Origin: Chromobacterium sp. ATCC 53434
GTDB lineage: Bacteria > Pseudomonadota > Gammaproteobacteria > Burkholderiales > Chromobacteriaceae
Assembly (NCBI RefSeq): GCF_002848345.1
Contig: NZ_CP025429.1
Coordinates: 1,984,001 to 2,048,000 of the forward strand
Direction of reading: 5' to 3'
Length of the DNA stretch: 64,000 bases
Positions 1 to 10,333 of this stretch are shown one piece after another (the stretch's first letter is position 1; each line of letters begins with the position of its first letter). The position numbers and the translations under genes were made by a program. The notes under the pieces were generated by a model. It was given only the letters and a program-made list of their open reading frames with translations. It had not been told where the DNA came from and made no database searches.

Positions 1-1
1 C

Positions 2-262
2 GTGGCGCTGTACGTGGCGCTGGTCGATCATTTCGGCTGGCTGGACATCAGGCTGCCGCTGTGGGCGCTGTTGCTGCTGGCCCTGCCGATGACCGCCGTC
101 AGCGTCTGCGGCGACTTGCTGGAGTCCTGGTTCAAGCGCTCGGCCGGCATCAAGGACAGCAGCCGCCTGCTGCCGGGCCATGGCGGCGTCTATGACCGCA
201 TTGACAGCCTGATCGCCGTGCTGGCGGTCGGCAACGCCCTGCGCGTATTGGGCGGCATGTAA
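2..262 (+). CDS. cdsA: Phosphatidate cytidylyltransferase, C-terminal part (cut by window start)
   Basis: This is the last 86 codons of a gene that begins before the window. The product makes CDP-diacylglycerol from phosphatidate and CTP in the inner membrane, the first committed step of phospholipid synthesis. The visible part has a hydrophobic helix, then the family signature: [22 protein letters not shown] and DRIDS, which carries the catalytic acidic residues. It ends 13 bp before dxr and is followed by rseP, bamA and skp, the usual order in proteobacteria, so it is probably the upstream member of the same operon. The N-terminal membrane part cannot be assessed. Confidence 0.93.
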   Translation: MALYVALVDHFGWLDIRLPLWALLLLALPMTAVSVCGDLLESWFKRSAGIKDSSRLLPGHGGVYDRIDSLIAVLAVGNALRVLGGM

Positions 263-275
263 TTCTGGAATCGAT

Positions 276-1460
276 ATGACCAAACCTCAGGGTATTGCCG
301 TACTGGGGGCGACCGGCAGCGTCGGCTGCAGCACGCTGGACGTGGTCGCCCGTCACCCCGAGCGCTACCGGGTGGTGGCGCTGACCGCTCATCGCCAGCT
401 CGACAAGCTGTTCGAGCAGGCCTGCCGTTTCCGTCCCGATTATCTGGTGGTGGCCGACGCCGATGCCGCCGCCGGCCTGCGCGAGCGGCTGGCCGAGGCC
501 GGCGTGCCCGGCGAGGTGCTGCACGGCGCCCGCGCGCTGGAACAGGTGGCGTCGCTGTCCGAGGTCGACGCGGTGATGGCCGCCATCGTCGGCGCGGCCG
601 GCCTGCCGTCGGCGCTGGCCGCCGCGCGCGCCGGCAAGCGCATCCTGCTCGCCAACAAGGAGTCGCTGGTGGTGGCCGGCCGGCTGTTCATCGACGCGGT
701 GCGCGCCAGCGGCGCCAGCCTGCTGCCGGTGGATAGCGAGCACAGCGCCATCTTCCAGTCGCTGCCGGCCGATTACGCCGGCGATCCGGACGCCTCCGGC
801 ATCCGCAAGATCATCCTGACCGCCTCGGGCGGGCCGTTCCGCAACAAGACGCCGGCCGAACTGGCCAATGTCGGTCCGGACGACGCCTGCCGCCATCCGA
901 ACTGGAGCATGGGACGCAAGATTTCCGTCGACTCCGCCACGCTGATGAACAAGGGCCTGGAGGTGATAGAGGCGCACTGGCTGTTTGGCGTGGCGCCGGA
1001 GCGGATCGAGGTGGTGGTCCATCCGCAGAGCGTGATCCATTCGATGGTGCAGTACCGCGATGGTTCGGTGATGGCCCAGCTCGGCTCGCCGGACATGCGC
1101 ACGCCGATCGCCTGCGCGCTGGCCTGGCCCGAGCGCATCGAGGCCGGCGTCGAGTCGCTGGATTTCTTCTCCCTGTCCGATCTGACGTTTGAAAAGCCGG
1201 ATCTGCAGCGCTTTCCCTGCCTGCGGCTGGCCTTCGACGCGCTGTCGGCCGGCGGCGACGCCCCGGCGGTGTTGAACGCGGCCAACGAGGTGGCGGTGGC
1301 GGCCTTTCTGGCCGGCCGCCTGCGCTTCGTCGACATTGCCCGCGTGGTGGCCGCGACGCTGCAGAGCGTGCCGCTGGCGGCCAGCGGCAGTCTGGAGGCG
1401 CTGCTGGACCGCGACGCCGAGGCCAGGCGCCGCGCCGAGGCGGAGGTGGCGGCATGCTGA
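276..1460 (+). CDS. dxr: 1-deoxy-D-xylulose 5-phosphate reductoisomerase
   Basis: A 394-residue enzyme of the non-mevalonate isoprenoid pathway. It converts DXP to 2-C-methyl-D-erythritol 4-phosphate with NADPH in the cytosol. The N-terminal NADPH-binding loop GATGSVG is at residues 11-17. Further on come LLANKESLV, the metal and substrate motif [18 protein letters not shown], and the flexible-loop region [20 protein letters not shown], all hallmarks of the family. The length is normal. The ATG at 276 follows cdsA by 13 bp and the gene overlaps rseP by 7 bp, indicating translational coupling within the envelope operon. Confidence 0.97.
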   Translation: MTKPQGIAVLGATGSVGCSTLDVVARHPERYRVVALTAHRQLDKLFEQACRFRPDYLVVADADAAAGLRERLAEAGVPGEVLHGARALEQVASLSEVDAVMAAIVGAAGLPSALAAARAGKRILLANKESLVVAGRLFIDAVRASGASLLPVDSEHSAIFQSLPADYAGDPDASGIRKIILTASGGPFRNKTPAELANVGPDDACRHPNWSMGRKISVDSATLMNKGLEVIEAHWLFGVAPERIEVVVHPQSVIHSMVQYRDGSVMAQLGSPDMRTPIACALAWPERIEAGVESLDFFSLSDLTFEKPDLQRFPCLRLAFDALSAGGDAPAVLNAANEVAVAAFLAGRLRFVDIARVVAATLQSVPLAASGSLEALLDRDAEARRRAEAEVAAC

Positions 1461-2797
1461 CCTTGCTGGCTTTCCTGGCGGCGATCGGCCTGCTGGTGAC
1501 TTTTCACGAACTGGGCCACTACTGGGTGGCCAAGCTCTGCGGCGTGCGCGTGCTGCGCTTCTCCATCGGCTTCGGTTCGCCGCTGTTCCGCTTTCGTCCG
1601 CGCGAGACCGAGTGGGTGGTCTGTCCGATTCCGCTCGGCGGCTATGTCAAGATGCTGGACGAGCGCGAAGGTTTCGTCGCGCCGGCCGAGCGCGGCCGGG
1701 CGTTCAATAATCAACACGTATTGAAGCGGATGGCCATCGTGGTGGCCGGCCCGTTCGCCAATCTGCTGCTGGCGCTGCTTTTGTACTGGGGCGTGACCGC
1801 CCAGGGCGTGCCGCAGCTGAAGCCGCTGGTCGGCACGGTGATCGCGCAGACGCCGGCGGCGGCGGCCGGTTTCAAGGAAGGCGACCTGCTGCTCGGCGTC
1901 GGCGGCGTGTCGGTCTCCAGCTGGCAGGATGCCAGGCTGGCGCTGGTCGACGCGGCGATGGCCGGCGACGCGGTGACGGTCAGGGTCAGAGAGGCCTCGG
2001 GCGCCGAGCGCGAGCGCCGCATCGACGCCGGCCACTTCGGCGGCAAGGCGGTGTCGGCCTTGCAGCAGGGCGATCCCGGCCTGTCGCCGGGCCGTTATCT
2101 GCCGGTGCTGGGCGCGCTGGAGGAAAACAGCGTGGCGGCGCGCGCCGGACTGAAGAGCGGCGACAAGCTGGTCGCGGTCGGAGGCCAGCCGGTGGCGAGC
2201 TGGGAGCAATGGGTGCAGGTGGTGCGCAACAGTCCGGGCAAGGATTTGTCGCTGACCATCCACCGCGACGGCAAGCCTGTGGAAATCCGCCTGCGTCCGC
2301 AGGCGGTGACGCAGGACGACGAAGTGGTCGGGCGCATCGGCGTCGGGCCGATGCCGGACCGGGCCTGGAACGACAGCCTGGGCTTCACCCGGCATTACGA
2401 CGTCGTCGGCGCGCTGGGCGCGGCCTGGCGCAAAACCGGCGATACCGCCTGGATGAGTTTGAAATTTCTCGGCAATATGTTGATCGGCCGCGCTTCGCTG
2501 GATAATCTTTCCGGACCGCTGACCATCGCCAGCGTCGCCGGGCAGACCGCCCGCGAGGGCCTGACCGCCTACCTGGAATTCCTGGCGCTGATCAGCATCA
2601 GCATCGGCGTGCTCAATCTACTGCCCATACCAGTTCTGGATGGCGGCCACTTAATGTATTATGTCGCGGAGCTGCTTAGAGGAAAGCCCGTCAGCGAACG
2701 GGCGCAAGTGCTCGGACAACGAATTGGTTTCATATTGCTGGCGTCTTTGATGGCGTTTGCCATGCTGAATGATTTCAGCCGCCTATTTGGGGGTTAA
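1454..2797 (+). CDS. rseP: Site-2 intramembrane zinc metalloprotease RseP
   Basis: A 447-residue inner-membrane protease. In E. coli the homologue cleaves anti-sigma factor RseA after DegS and clears signal-peptide remnants. The zinc-binding HELGH is at residues 18-22 in the first membrane helix and the second active-site motif LDG is at about 395-397 in the last helical bundle. The middle holds two PDZ-like domains (roughly 110-200 and 205-290, with [11 protein letters not shown] and [11 protein letters not shown] as carboxylate-loop regions). The ATG lies inside the end of dxr (7-bp overlap). It precedes bamA and skp, consistent with an envelope-stress operon. Confidence 0.96.
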   Translation: MLTLLAFLAAIGLLVTFHELGHYWVAKLCGVRVLRFSIGFGSPLFRFRPRETEWVVCPIPLGGYVKMLDEREGFVAPAERGRAFNNQHVLKRMAIVVAGPFANLLLALLLYWGVTAQGVPQLKPLVGTVIAQTPAAAAGFKEGDLLLGVGGVSVSSWQDARLALVDAAMAGDAVTVRVREASGAERERRIDAGHFGGKAVSALQQGDPGLSPGRYLPVLGALEENSVAARAGLKSGDKLVAVGGQPVASWEQWVQVVRNSPGKDLSLTIHRDGKPVEIRLRPQAVTQDDEVVGRIGVGPMPDRAWNDSLGFTRHYDVVGALGAAWRKTGDTAWMSLKFLGNMLIGRASLDNLSGPLTIASVAGQTAREGLTAYLEFLALISISIGVLNLLPIPVLDGGHLMYYVAELLRGKPVSERAQVLGQRIGFILLASLMAFAMLNDFSRLFGG

Positions 2798-2806
2798 AAC
2801 AAACCT

Positions 2807-5122
2807 ATGAAATTGAAGCTACTCGCAGCGGCCGTAGCAGGCCTTTCGATGGCCGCCGTAGCCATGGCTGCCGACCCGTTTGTGATCAAGGATATCCGCG
2901 TTGAAGGCCTGCAGCGTACCGAGCCGGGCACGGTCTTCAACTACCTGCCGGTGAAGGTCGGAGACACCTTCACCGACGCCAAGGCGCAGGAATCGATCAA
3001 GGCGCTGTTCAACACCGGCTTTTTCAACGACGTCCGCGTCGAAAGCCGTGACACCACGCTGATCGTCACCGTGGCCGAACGGCCGGTGATCACCCAGCTC
3101 AACATCAACGGCGCCAAGGAATTCAGCAAGGACCAGCTGAAGAAGGCGCTGAAGGACAACGGCTTCTCCGAGTCGCTGATCTTCGATCAGGCATTGCTGG
3201 ACAGCGCGGTGCAGGAGCTGAAGCGCCAGTATTACAGCCGCGGGAAGTATTCGGTGGAAATCACCCCGACCGTCACCAAGCTGGAACGCAATCGCGTGGC
3301 GGTGACGCTGGACATCAATGAGGGCGTGACCGCCCGCATCAGGGAAATCCGCATCGTCGGCGCCAACGCCTTCGCCCAGTCCAAGCTGCTCGACGAGTTC
3401 AGCCTGACGACCGGCGGCTGGCTGTCGTGGATGACCAAGGACGACCAGTACTCGAAGCAGAAGCTGACCGGCGATCTGGAGAAGCTGAAGGCTTTCTACC
3501 AGAACCAGGGCTATATGGAGTTCGGCATCGACTCGTCGCAGGTGTCGATCAGCCCGGACAAGGAAAGCATGTACCTGGTCATCAATGTGCACGAGGGCAA
3601 GAAGTTCACCGTGTCCGACGTGCGCCTGGCCGGTGACCTGAAGGTGCCGGAGCCGGAGCTGCGCAAGCTGATCCTGATCAAGAACGGCGACACCTTCAAC
3701 AACGAGCTGGTGACCGAGTCGGTCAAGGCGATCAGCGACAGGCTCGGCGTCGCCGGCTACGCCTTCGCCAACGTCAACGTGCTGCCGGACATCGACCACG
3801 ACAAGCAGACCGCGTCGTTCACCTTCTTCGTCGATCCGGGCCGCAAGACCTATGTCCGTCGCGTCAATGTCGCCGGCAACAGCAAGACCCGCGACGAAGT
3901 GATCCGCCGCGAGCTGCGCCAGATGGAAGGCGCGCCGTACAACGCCGCCGACGTCAAGCGAAGCAAGGAGCGCCTCGAGCTGCTCGGCTACTTCGAGGAC
4001 GTCAACGTCGAGACGCCGGCCGTCGCTGACGCGCCCGACCAGGTGGACATGAACATCAGCCTGAAGGAACGCTCGACCGGCAGCATTTCCGGCAGCCTGG
4101 GCTATGTCCAGGGCGAGGGCCTGGTGCTGGGCGCCAGCATTTCGCAGAGCAATATCTTCGGCTCCGGCAAGTATATGTCGCTGAGCATGTCGACCGGCCA
4201 GGTCAACAAGAACTACGCGCTGTCGTTCACCGACCCGTATTTCACGCCGGACGGCGTCAGCCTGGGCTACGACCTGTACGATCGCGTCTACAACCCGGAC
4301 GCCACGTCGATTTCCGCGTACAAGACCAGCACCATCGGCGCCGACATGCGCTTCGGGGTGCCGATCACAGAGTACGACCGCATCAATTTCACGATTGGCG
4401 CGGAAAAGACCGACATCACCACGTATTCGAACAGCCCGCAGCAGTACATCGACTTCGTCAACAAGTACGGCAGCAGCAACTACACCGTGCTTGGCACCGT
4501 GGGCTGGGGCCGCGACACCCGCGACAGCGCGCTGTGGCCGACCCGCGGCGCGTCGATCAAGGTCAACGCCGACGCCGGCCTGCCGGGCGGTTCGCTGCAG
4601 TACTACCGCCTGACGCACCAGCAGACCTGGTACTTCCCGCTGTCCAAGGACTTCACGCTGATGCTGAACGGCGAGCTGGGCTACGCCGACGGCTATGGCA
4701 AGACCCGCGTGCTGCCGTTCTTCCAGAACTTCTACATGGGCGGTCTGGGCTCGGTGCGCGGCTACGATACCAGCAGTATCGGTCCGTACGACGCTGCGTC
4801 GAACTCCTATCTCGGCGGTAACCGCAAGGCGGTGGCCAATGCGGAAATCCTGTTCCCCTTCCCGGGCATGAAGGATAATAAATCGCTGCGCGCCAGCATG
4901 TTCTTCGACGCCGGCACCTTGTGGAACACCAATCTGACGGCTCAGCAGAACGCCAGCGGCATCGTCAGCTCGGCCAGCGACGGCTTCCGTTATTCCGCCG
5001 GCCTGGCGCTGACCTGGCTGTCGCCGATGGGACCGATGAAGTTCAGTATCGCGAATCCGCTGAAGAAAGAGCCGAATGACAAGATCCAGCGCTTCCAGTT
5101 CCAGATGGGCGCGTCGTTCTAA
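2807..5122 (+). CDS. bamA: Outer-membrane protein assembly factor BamA
   Basis: A 771-residue Omp85-family protein, the central pore of the BAM complex that inserts beta-barrel proteins into the outer membrane. A signal peptide ends at about residue 21 (AMA|ADP). Five POTRA domains follow to about residue 420; the first contains DIRVEGLQRTEPGTVF. The C-terminal 16-strand barrel carries the conserved loop-6 motif VRGY at about residue 650 and ends in a terminal phenylalanine (MGASF), the BAM recognition signal. It starts 9 bp after rseP and is followed 21 bp later by skp. Length and domain order are typical. Confidence 0.97.
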   Translation: MKLKLLAAAVAGLSMAAVAMAADPFVIKDIRVEGLQRTEPGTVFNYLPVKVGDTFTDAKAQESIKALFNTGFFNDVRVESRDTTLIVTVAERPVITQLNINGAKEFSKDQLKKALKDNGFSESLIFDQALLDSAVQELKRQYYSRGKYSVEITPTVTKLERNRVAVTLDINEGVTARIREIRIVGANAFAQSKLLDEFSLTTGGWLSWMTKDDQYSKQKLTGDLEKLKAFYQNQGYMEFGIDSSQVSISPDKESMYLVINVHEGKKFTVSDVRLAGDLKVPEPELRKLILIKNGDTFNNELVTESVKAISDRLGVAGYAFANVNVLPDIDHDKQTASFTFFVDPGRKTYVRRVNVAGNSKTRDEVIRRELRQMEGAPYNAADVKRSKERLELLGYFEDVNVETPAVADAPDQVDMNISLKERSTGSISGSLGYVQGEGLVLGASISQSNIFGSGKYMSLSMSTGQVNKNYALSFTDPYFTPDGVSLGYDLYDRVYNPDATSISAYKTSTIGADMRFGVPITEYDRINFTIGAEKTDITTYSNSPQQYIDFVNKYGSSNYTVLGTVGWGRDTRDSALWPTRGASIKVNADAGLPGGSLQYYRLTHQQTWYFPLSKDFTLMLNGELGYADGYGKTRVLPFFQNFYMGGLGSVRGYDTSSIGPYDAASNSYLGGNRKAVANAEILFPFPGMKDNKSLRASMFFDAGTLWNTNLTAQQNASGIVSSASDGFRYSAGLALTWLSPMGPMKFSIANPLKKEPNDKIQRFQFQMGASF

Positions 5123-5143
5123 ATCGATATCCAGGACGGAATC

Positions 5144-5629
5144 ATGAAAGCATTGAAATGGTGGCTTGCGGTACTCAGCGTTGCGGCCCTGCCGGTTCAT
5201 GCTGCCGACTTCAAGCTGGGCTTCATCAATATCGAGCGCGTCTACCGGGAGGCCGGCGCCTCCGTGACCATCTATAAAAAGTTGGACAAGGAGTTCGCCA
5301 GCCGTCGCGACGAGTTGAAGAAGATGGAGTCCCGCGCGAAGGAGCTGGAGTCGATGCTGGGCAAGAGCAGCCTGTCTGCCGACGACCGCAAGCGCTATGA
5401 ACGCGAGTACGCCGGCCTGGACCGCGACTACCGCGCCAAGTCGCGCGAGCTGGCCGAGGACTACAACCAGCGCCGCAACGAGGAATTCGCCAGCGTGACC
5501 GAGCGGGCCAACCGCGTGGTCAAGGATATCGCCCAGCGCGAGCAGTACGATCTGATCTTGCAGGAAGCGGTCTACATCAATCCGAAGTTCGACCTGACGC
5601 CCCAGGTGCTGAAAGAGCTGGACAAGTAA
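5144..5629 (+). CDS. skp: Periplasmic chaperone Skp/OmpH
   Basis: A 161-residue periplasmic chaperone that holds unfolded outer-membrane proteins for BamA. A signal peptide is cleaved at about residue 20 (PVHA|ADF). The mature part starts with [13 protein letters not shown], the family N-terminal strand, followed by a long charged helical hairpin (about residues 45-125, rich in Lys, Glu and Arg) that forms the tentacles of the trimer, and ends with a return strand ([12 protein letters not shown]). The gene lies directly between bamA and lpxD, its conserved location. A hairpin with a T-rich tail lies 21 bp after the stop. Confidence 0.95.
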   Translation: MKALKWWLAVLSVAALPVHAADFKLGFINIERVYREAGASVTIYKKLDKEFASRRDELKKMESRAKELESMLGKSSLSADDRKRYEREYAGLDRDYRAKSRELAEDYNQRRNEEFASVTERANRVVKDIAQREQYDLILQEAVYINPKFDLTPQVLKELDK

Positions 5630-5650
5630 GCGTTCAACCCGTTACCGGAG

Positions 5651-5678
5651 AAGCCGACCCCGAGTCGGCTTTGTTTTT
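5651..5678 (+). terminator. Hairpin with T-tract between skp and lpxD, abutting the lpxD start
   Basis: A perfect 8-bp stem (AAGCCGAC at 5651-5658, GTCGGCTT at 5664-5671) with a 5-nt loop is followed by TTGTTTTTG. It has the form of an intrinsic terminator or attenuator for skp. The lpxD ATG at 5680 follows within 10 nt of the stem. A GGAG sequence at 5647-5650 lies immediately 5' of the stem, so folding of the hairpin could alternatively bring that Shine-Dalgarno sequence to 8 nt from the start codon. Confidence 0.55.
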
Positions 5679-5679
5679 G

Positions 5680-6726
5680 ATGTCCTACACACTCGAATAT
5701 ATCGTTGAGCGGCTCGGTGGCGAGGTGCGCGGCGGCAACCCGGCGGTGACGCGATTGGCGCCGCTGGAAAGCGCCGGCGCCGACGAGATCGCCTTCGTCG
5801 CCAACGCCAAGTTCCGCCGCCAGATGCTGGATAGCGCGGCTGGCGCGCTGATCGTCACCGAGGCACTGGCGGCCGAGCTGCCGGGGCGCCCGCTGATCGT
5901 CGCAGCCGAGCCCTACCTGTATTTCGCGCGACTGGCCACGCTGTTCCATCCGCCCAAGGCGCCGCGCGCCGGTATCCACCCGCGCGCGGTGGTCGGCGAC
6001 GGCTGCCGGGTGGGCGAGGGCAGCGAGATCGCCGCCAACGTCACGCTGGGCGATAATGTGACTATCGGCGAGCGCTGCCGGCTGCTGCCGGGCGTCGTCG
6101 TCGGCGACGGCTGCGTGATCGGCGACGACGTCACGCTTTACCCCAATGTCACCGTCTACCACGGCTGCGTGATCGGCGACCGCGTCGGCGTGCACTCCGG
6201 CAGCGTCATCGGCGCCGACGGCTTCGGCCTGACCTGGGACAAGGACCACTGGTTCAAGATTCCGCAGACCGGCCGCGTGGTGCTGGAGGACGACGTCGAG
6301 ATCGGCGCCAACACCACCATAGACCGCGGCGCGCTGGTCGACACCGTGATCCGAAAGGGCGCCAAGATCGACAATCTGGTGCAGATTGCCCATAACGTCG
6401 AAATCGGCGAGCATACCGCCATCGCCGGCTGCGTCGGCATCGCCGGCAGCACCAAGATAGGCGCGCGCTGCACGGTGGGCGGCGCGGCGATGTTCGTCGG
6501 CCACATCGAAGTGGCCGACCGCACCCATATCGGCGGCGGCACCCTGGTGTCCAAGACTATCCGGGAGGCGGGCAACTACGCGTCCTCCTACCCCTTGCAA
6601 AGCATGAAGGACTGGCTGTCCAACGCTGTCCACGTGCGCCATCTGAATGATTTCGCCAAGCGCGTCAAGCAGCTTGAACGAGAGCTGGAAACACTGAAAA
6701 AATCGAAGGAAGAACCTCATGAGTGA
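5680..6726 (+). CDS. lpxD: UDP-3-O-(3-hydroxyacyl)glucosamine N-acyltransferase LpxD
   Basis: A 348-residue cytosolic enzyme of lipid A synthesis that adds the second 3-hydroxyacyl chain from acyl-ACP to the glucosamine amine. It has an N-terminal uridine-binding domain (about 1-100), then a left-handed beta helix built of hexapeptide repeats (about 100-310; examples VIGDDV, TIGERC). The catalytic His is at about residue 238 in [10 protein letters not shown]. The C-terminal helix [14 protein letters not shown] is typical. ATG 5680 is chosen over an in-frame TTG at 5671 because the latter lies inside the hairpin stem. The end overlaps fabZ by 8 bp. Confidence 0.95.
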   Translation: MSYTLEYIVERLGGEVRGGNPAVTRLAPLESAGADEIAFVANAKFRRQMLDSAAGALIVTEALAAELPGRPLIVAAEPYLYFARLATLFHPPKAPRAGIHPRAVVGDGCRVGEGSEIAANVTLGDNVTIGERCRLLPGVVVGDGCVIGDDVTLYPNVTVYHGCVIGDRVGVHSGSVIGADGFGLTWDKDHWFKIPQTGRVVLEDDVEIGANTTIDRGALVDTVIRKGAKIDNLVQIAHNVEIGEHTAIAGCVGIAGSTKIGARCTVGGAAMFVGHIEVADRTHIGGGTLVSKTIREAGNYASSYPLQSMKDWLSNAVHVRHLNDFAKRVKQLERELETLKKSKEEPHE

Positions 6727-7171
6727 ACACGCCGTCTCGATCGATGTCCGCGAGATCATGCGCTGCCTGCCGCATCGTTACCCGTTCCTGCTGGTTGACC
6801 GCGTCACCGAGCTGGAACCCAACGTGCGCATCAAGGCGCTGAAGAACGTGACGATCAACGAGCCGTTCTTCGCCGGGCACTTCGAACAATATCCGGTGAT
6901 GCCGGGCGTGCTGATCATCGAGGCGCTGGCCCAGGCCGCCGGCATCCTGGCGATCAAGAGCCAGGGCGAGCGCTCGGAGAACGAACTGTATTTCTTCGTC
7001 GGCATCGACAACGCCCGTTTCAAGCGCCAGGTGGTGCCGGGCGACCAACTGGTGTTCGAAGTGACACAGATGACCGTCAAGCGCGGCATCGGCAAATATG
7101 CCGCCCGCGCGCTGGTGGACGGTCAGGTGGCCTGCGAGGCCGAGATCATGTGCGCGCGTCGAGAGGTGTGA
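6719..7171 (+). CDS. fabZ: 3-hydroxyacyl-ACP dehydratase FabZ
   Basis: A 150-residue hot-dog-fold enzyme that dehydrates 3-hydroxyacyl-ACP to trans-2-enoyl-ACP in fatty acid synthesis. It competes with LpxA and LpxD for the same hydroxyacyl-ACP pool, which explains its place between their genes. The catalytic pair is visible: His54 in FAGHF and Glu68 in LIIEALAQ, with the FabZ-type N-terminus [17 protein letters not shown]. It overlaps the end of lpxD by 8 bp and is followed 2 bp later by lpxA, so the genes are probably co-translated. Confidence 0.96.
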   Translation: MSEHAVSIDVREIMRCLPHRYPFLLVDRVTELEPNVRIKALKNVTINEPFFAGHFEQYPVMPGVLIIEALAQAAGILAIKSQGERSENELYFFVGIDNARFKRQVVPGDQLVFEVTQMTVKRGIGKYAARALVDGQVACEAEIMCARREV

Positions 7172-7173
7172 GC

Positions 7174-7950
7174 ATGGCCATTCATCCGACCGCAATCGTG
7201 GACCCGAAGGCGCAGATCGCCGACGACGTCGAAATCGGCGCCTATTCCATCATCGGACCGAATGTCAGCATCGGCGCCGGCAGCTGGATAGGCCCGCATG
7301 TGGTGATAGACGGCCACACCTCCATCGGCAAGAACAACCGCGTATTCCAGTTCTGCTCGCTGGGCGCCCAGCCGCAGGACAAGAAGTACGCCGGCGAGCC
7401 GACCCGGCTGGAGATCGGCGACAACAACACCATACGCGAGTTCTGCACCTTCAACACCGGTACCGCGCAGGACGTCGGCGTCACCCGCATCGGCAACGAC
7501 AACTGGGTGATGGCCTATGTGCACATCGCGCACGATTGCCAGGTGGGCGACCACACCATCTTCGCCAACAACGCCACGCTGGCCGGCCACGTGCATATCG
7601 GCGACTGGGTGATTCTGGGCGGCTTCACCAGCGTGCACCAGTTCGCCATCGTCGGCGAACACGCGATGACGGCTTTCGCCAGCGCGGTGGCGCAGGACGT
7701 GCCGCCGTTCGTGATGGCGCACGGCAATCGCGCGGTGCCGTCCGGCATCAACGCCGAAGGCCTGAAGCGCCGCGGCTTCACGCCGGAACAGATCCGTCGC
7801 GTGCGCGGCGCCTACAAGACGCTGTATCGCCAAGGCCTGAGCTATGACGAGGCCAAGGCCGCCATTCTGGCCGAGGCCGCCGAAGGCCATGGCGAGCTGG
7901 AACCGTTCGTGCGTTTCTTCGGGACATCGGCGCGGGGGATCATCCGCTGA
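7174..7950 (+). CDS. lpxA: UDP-N-acetylglucosamine acyltransferase LpxA
   Basis: A 258-residue first enzyme of lipid A synthesis. It transfers a 3-hydroxyacyl chain from ACP to the 3-OH of UDP-GlcNAc. Hexapeptide repeats run from the start ([20 protein letters not shown]) to about residue 190, then a C-terminal helical domain follows. The catalytic His is at about residue 120 in HIAHDCQVG, and GGFTSVHQF and [13 protein letters not shown] are family motifs. ATG 7174 is preferred to an in-frame GTG at 7150 because GAGAGG at 7161-7166 is a good ribosome site 7 nt upstream. Confidence 0.96.
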   Translation: MAIHPTAIVDPKAQIADDVEIGAYSIIGPNVSIGAGSWIGPHVVIDGHTSIGKNNRVFQFCSLGAQPQDKKYAGEPTRLEIGDNNTIREFCTFNTGTAQDVGVTRIGNDNWVMAYVHIAHDCQVGDHTIFANNATLAGHVHIGDWVILGGFTSVHQFAIVGEHAMTAFASAVAQDVPPFVMAHGNRAVPSGINAEGLKRRGFTPEQIRRVRGAYKTLYRQGLSYDEAKAAILAEAAEGHGELEPFVRFFGTSARGIIR

Positions 7951-7954
7951 GACT

Positions 7955-9127
7955 ATGAGCGACCACCTGTTCAAGCGCAAGGGCGCGCTGAAGGTTGCGA
8001 TGGTGGCCGGAGAGGCCTCCGGCGACCTGCTCGCCGCCCATCTGATGGACGCGTTGCGGGCGCACCGCAGCGACATCGAATTCGCCGGCATCGGCGGCCC
8101 CCGGATGGAAGCCAGGGGCTTTCACAGCATGGTGCCGCAGGAGAAGCTGGCGGTGCGCGGCTATTCCGAAGTGCTGAAGAGCCTGCCGGAACTGTTGAAG
8201 ATACGCCGCCGGCTGCGCGAGCAGCTGCTGGCGGAACGGCCGGACGTCTTCATCGGCGTAGACGCGCCGGACTTCAATCTGGGCCTGGAGGCCGGCTTGA
8301 AGAAGGCCGGCATCCCCACCGTCCATTACGTCAGTCCGTCGGTGTGGGCGTGGCGGCCGGAGCGGGTGCAGAAGATAGGCCGCGCCGTCAACCATGTGCT
8401 GTGCCTGTTCCCGATGGAGCCGCCGCTGTACCGCCTGGCCGGCGTGCCGGTCACCTATGTCGGCCATCCGCTGGCCAGCGAGATTCCGCTGGAACCGGAC
8501 ATGGAGGCGATGCGGGAACAGCTGGGCCTGCCGCAGAAGGTGCCGGTGTTCACCTTGATGCCGGGCAGCCGCAGGAGCGAGCTGGAGTTCATGGTTCCCA
8601 TCTATCTGGACACGGCGCGGCTGTTGCTGCGCCAGTATCCGGACGCGCAGTTCCTGGTGCCGCTGGCCACCCGCGCCACCATGGACCTGTTCGAGCAGAT
8701 GGTGTATCGCTACAAGGCGCGCGATCTGCCGATACGCAAGTTGTTCGGCCATGCGCAGATGGCGACGATCGCCAGCGACGTGGTGCTGGTCACCAGCGGC
8801 ACCGCCACGCTGGAAGTCGCGCTGACCAAGCGGCCGATGGTGATCAGCTACAAGCTGTCGGCCTTCACCTACCGGCTGGTCAAGCGCAAGATCAAGCTGC
8901 CCTACGTCGGCCTGCCCAACATCCTGTGCGGGCGCTTCGTGGTGCCGGAGTTGCTGCAGAAGCAGGCCACGCCGGAAAAGCTGGCCGAGGAGATGCAGCG
9001 GCTGTACACCGACACCGCCGCGCGGACCGATATGGTGAAGACCTTCACCGAGCTGCATCTGGCGCTGCGCCAGGATACGGCCACCCGCGCCGCGCGGGCG
9101 GTGCTGGAGGTGGCGCGATGCCATTGA
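7955..9127 (+). CDS. lpxB: Lipid-A-disaccharide synthase LpxB
   Basis: A 390-residue GT19 glycosyltransferase. It joins UDP-2,3-diacylglucosamine and lipid X to give the beta-1,6 disaccharide of lipid A, acting peripherally at the inner membrane. It starts with [18 protein letters not shown], the family signature. [23 protein letters not shown] and LMPGSRRSE (nucleotide-binding domain) follow, then [15 protein letters not shown] 7955 begins 4 bp after the lpxA stop and gives the family length; the frame is open further upstream inside lpxA, but that part has no LpxB homology. The end overlaps rnhB by 10 bp. Confidence 0.95.
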   Translation: MSDHLFKRKGALKVAMVAGEASGDLLAAHLMDALRAHRSDIEFAGIGGPRMEARGFHSMVPQEKLAVRGYSEVLKSLPELLKIRRRLREQLLAERPDVFIGVDAPDFNLGLEAGLKKAGIPTVHYVSPSVWAWRPERVQKIGRAVNHVLCLFPMEPPLYRLAGVPVTYVGHPLASEIPLEPDMEAMREQLGLPQKVPVFTLMPGSRRSELEFMVPIYLDTARLLLRQYPDAQFLVPLATRATMDLFEQMVYRYKARDLPIRKLFGHAQMATIASDVVLVTSGTATLEVALTKRPMVISYKLSAFTYRLVKRKIKLPYVGLPNILCGRFVVPELLQKQATPEKLAEEMQRLYTDTAARTDMVKTFTELHLALRQDTATRAARAVLEVARCH

Positions 9128-9714
9128 GCGTCCTGATGGCCGGCGTCGACGAGGCCGGCCGCGGGCCACTGGCCGGCGCGGTGTTCGCCGCGGCCGTCAT
9201 CCTGGATCCGGCCAAGCCCATCGCCGGGCTTGCCGACTCCAAGGTGCTGAGCGAGGCGAGGCGCGACGCGCTCGCCATTCTGATCAAGCGCGACGCGCTG
9301 GCCTGGTGCGTCGCCAGCGCCAGCGTCGACGAGATAGACCAGCTCAACATCCTGCAGGCGACGATGCTGGCGATGAGCCGGGCGGTGGACGGCTTGTCGG
9401 TGCGTCCGGGCCTGGCCCAGATAGACGGCAACCGCGTGCCCAGGCTGCTGTCGGTGCCGGGCGAGGCCATCGTCAAGGGCGACGCCAAGGTGGCGGCGAT
9501 CTCCGCCGCCTCCATCCTGGCCAAGACGGCGCGCGACGCCGAGCTGGTGGCCCTGGATGTCTTGCACCCGCAATACGGCTTCGCCCGCCACAAGGGCTAT
9601 CCCACCGCCGAACACCTGGCCGCGATCGAGGCTCACGGCGTGCTGGGCGCGCACCGCAAGAGCTTCGGCCCGGTCAAGTCCTGGCTGGCGCGCCAGCAGG
9701 GCATGCTGTTCTAG
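9118..9714 (+). CDS. rnhB: Ribonuclease HII
   Basis: A 198-residue endonuclease that cuts RNA in RNA-DNA hybrids and removes single ribonucleotides misincorporated in DNA. The active-site start [12 protein letters not shown] (Asp11, Glu12) is intact. DGNRVP, the KGDAK region, the [12 protein letters not shown] helix and the [12 protein letters not shown] segment are characteristic of type 2 RNases H. It overlaps lpxB by 10 bp; the pairing of rnhB with lpxB is widespread in proteobacteria. The stop codon at 9712-9714 is immediately followed by the ATG of the next gene. Confidence 0.95.
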   Translation: MPLSVLMAGVDEAGRGPLAGAVFAAAVILDPAKPIAGLADSKVLSEARRDALAILIKRDALAWCVASASVDEIDQLNILQATMLAMSRAVDGLSVRPGLAQIDGNRVPRLLSVPGEAIVKGDAKVAAISAASILAKTARDAELVALDVLHPQYGFARHKGYPTAEHLAAIEAHGVLGAHRKSFGPVKSWLARQQGMLF

Positions 9715-10239
9715 ATGGCGGCGGACGCGCAATCGAGCAAGCGCTGCTTTCCGCCGGTGGCGGACGCGCGCACCCGCCTGCTGATTCTCGGTTCCTTGCC
9801 CGGCGACGCTTCGCTGGCCGCCGGCCAGTATTACGCCCATCCGCGAAACCGGTTCTGGGAACTGCTGGGCCAGGCCATAGGCGTCGAATTGCGCGCGCTC
9901 GACTATCCGCGACGGCTGGAGGCCTTGCTCGCGCGCGGCGTCGGCCTGTGGGACGTGATCGCCGAAGCCGAGCGCAAGGGCAGTCTCGACGCGGCGATAC
10001 GCAATCAGACCGACAACGCGTTGGTGGAACTGGCGGCGTCGCTGCCCGCGCTGCGCGCGGTGGCCTTCAATGGCGGCACCGCCGCCCGGATAGGCCGGCG
10101 CCAGCTGGGGGCGGCCGGCGAGCGGCTGAAGTTGATCGATCTGCCTTCGTCCAGCCCGGCGCACACGCTGGCGCTGGCGGACAAGCAGCGGGTCTGGTCG
10201 CCGCTCGGCGCCGCGCTCGCCGACGACGACATGCGCTGA
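9715..10239 (+). CDS. Family-6 hypoxanthine/deoxyinosine DNA glycosylase
   Basis: A 174-residue protein of the uracil-DNA-glycosylase superfamily. The motif LILGSLPGDASL at about residues 22-33, QYYAHPRNRFW just after it, GVGLWDVI in the middle and LPSSSPAH near the C-terminus match the HDG family (UDG family 6), which excises hypoxanthine formed by adenine deamination. This assignment comes from motifs only; a mismatch-specific Mug relative is the alternative. The gene starts on the base after the rnhB stop, so it is the last cistron of the envelope operon and is translated with a second nucleic-acid repair enzyme. Confidence 0.82.
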   Translation: MAADAQSSKRCFPPVADARTRLLILGSLPGDASLAAGQYYAHPRNRFWELLGQAIGVELRALDYPRRLEALLARGVGLWDVIAEAERKGSLDAAIRNQTDNALVELAASLPALRAVAFNGGTAARIGRRQLGAAGERLKLIDLPSSSPAHTLALADKQRVWSPLGAALADDDMR

Positions 10240-10333
10240 GCGCGTCGCGAAAACTTGCAGTCCGACGCTGATTCGGACGATATTTACAGTTCTGAGCATC
10301 CGTCTCGCCCATCACCCAGCCGGAGGGTTGTCG

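Noticed and set aside
2819..5200. A minus-strand open frame of about 790 codons antisense to bamA
   Set aside because: No start context or homology; BamA on the plus strand is complete.
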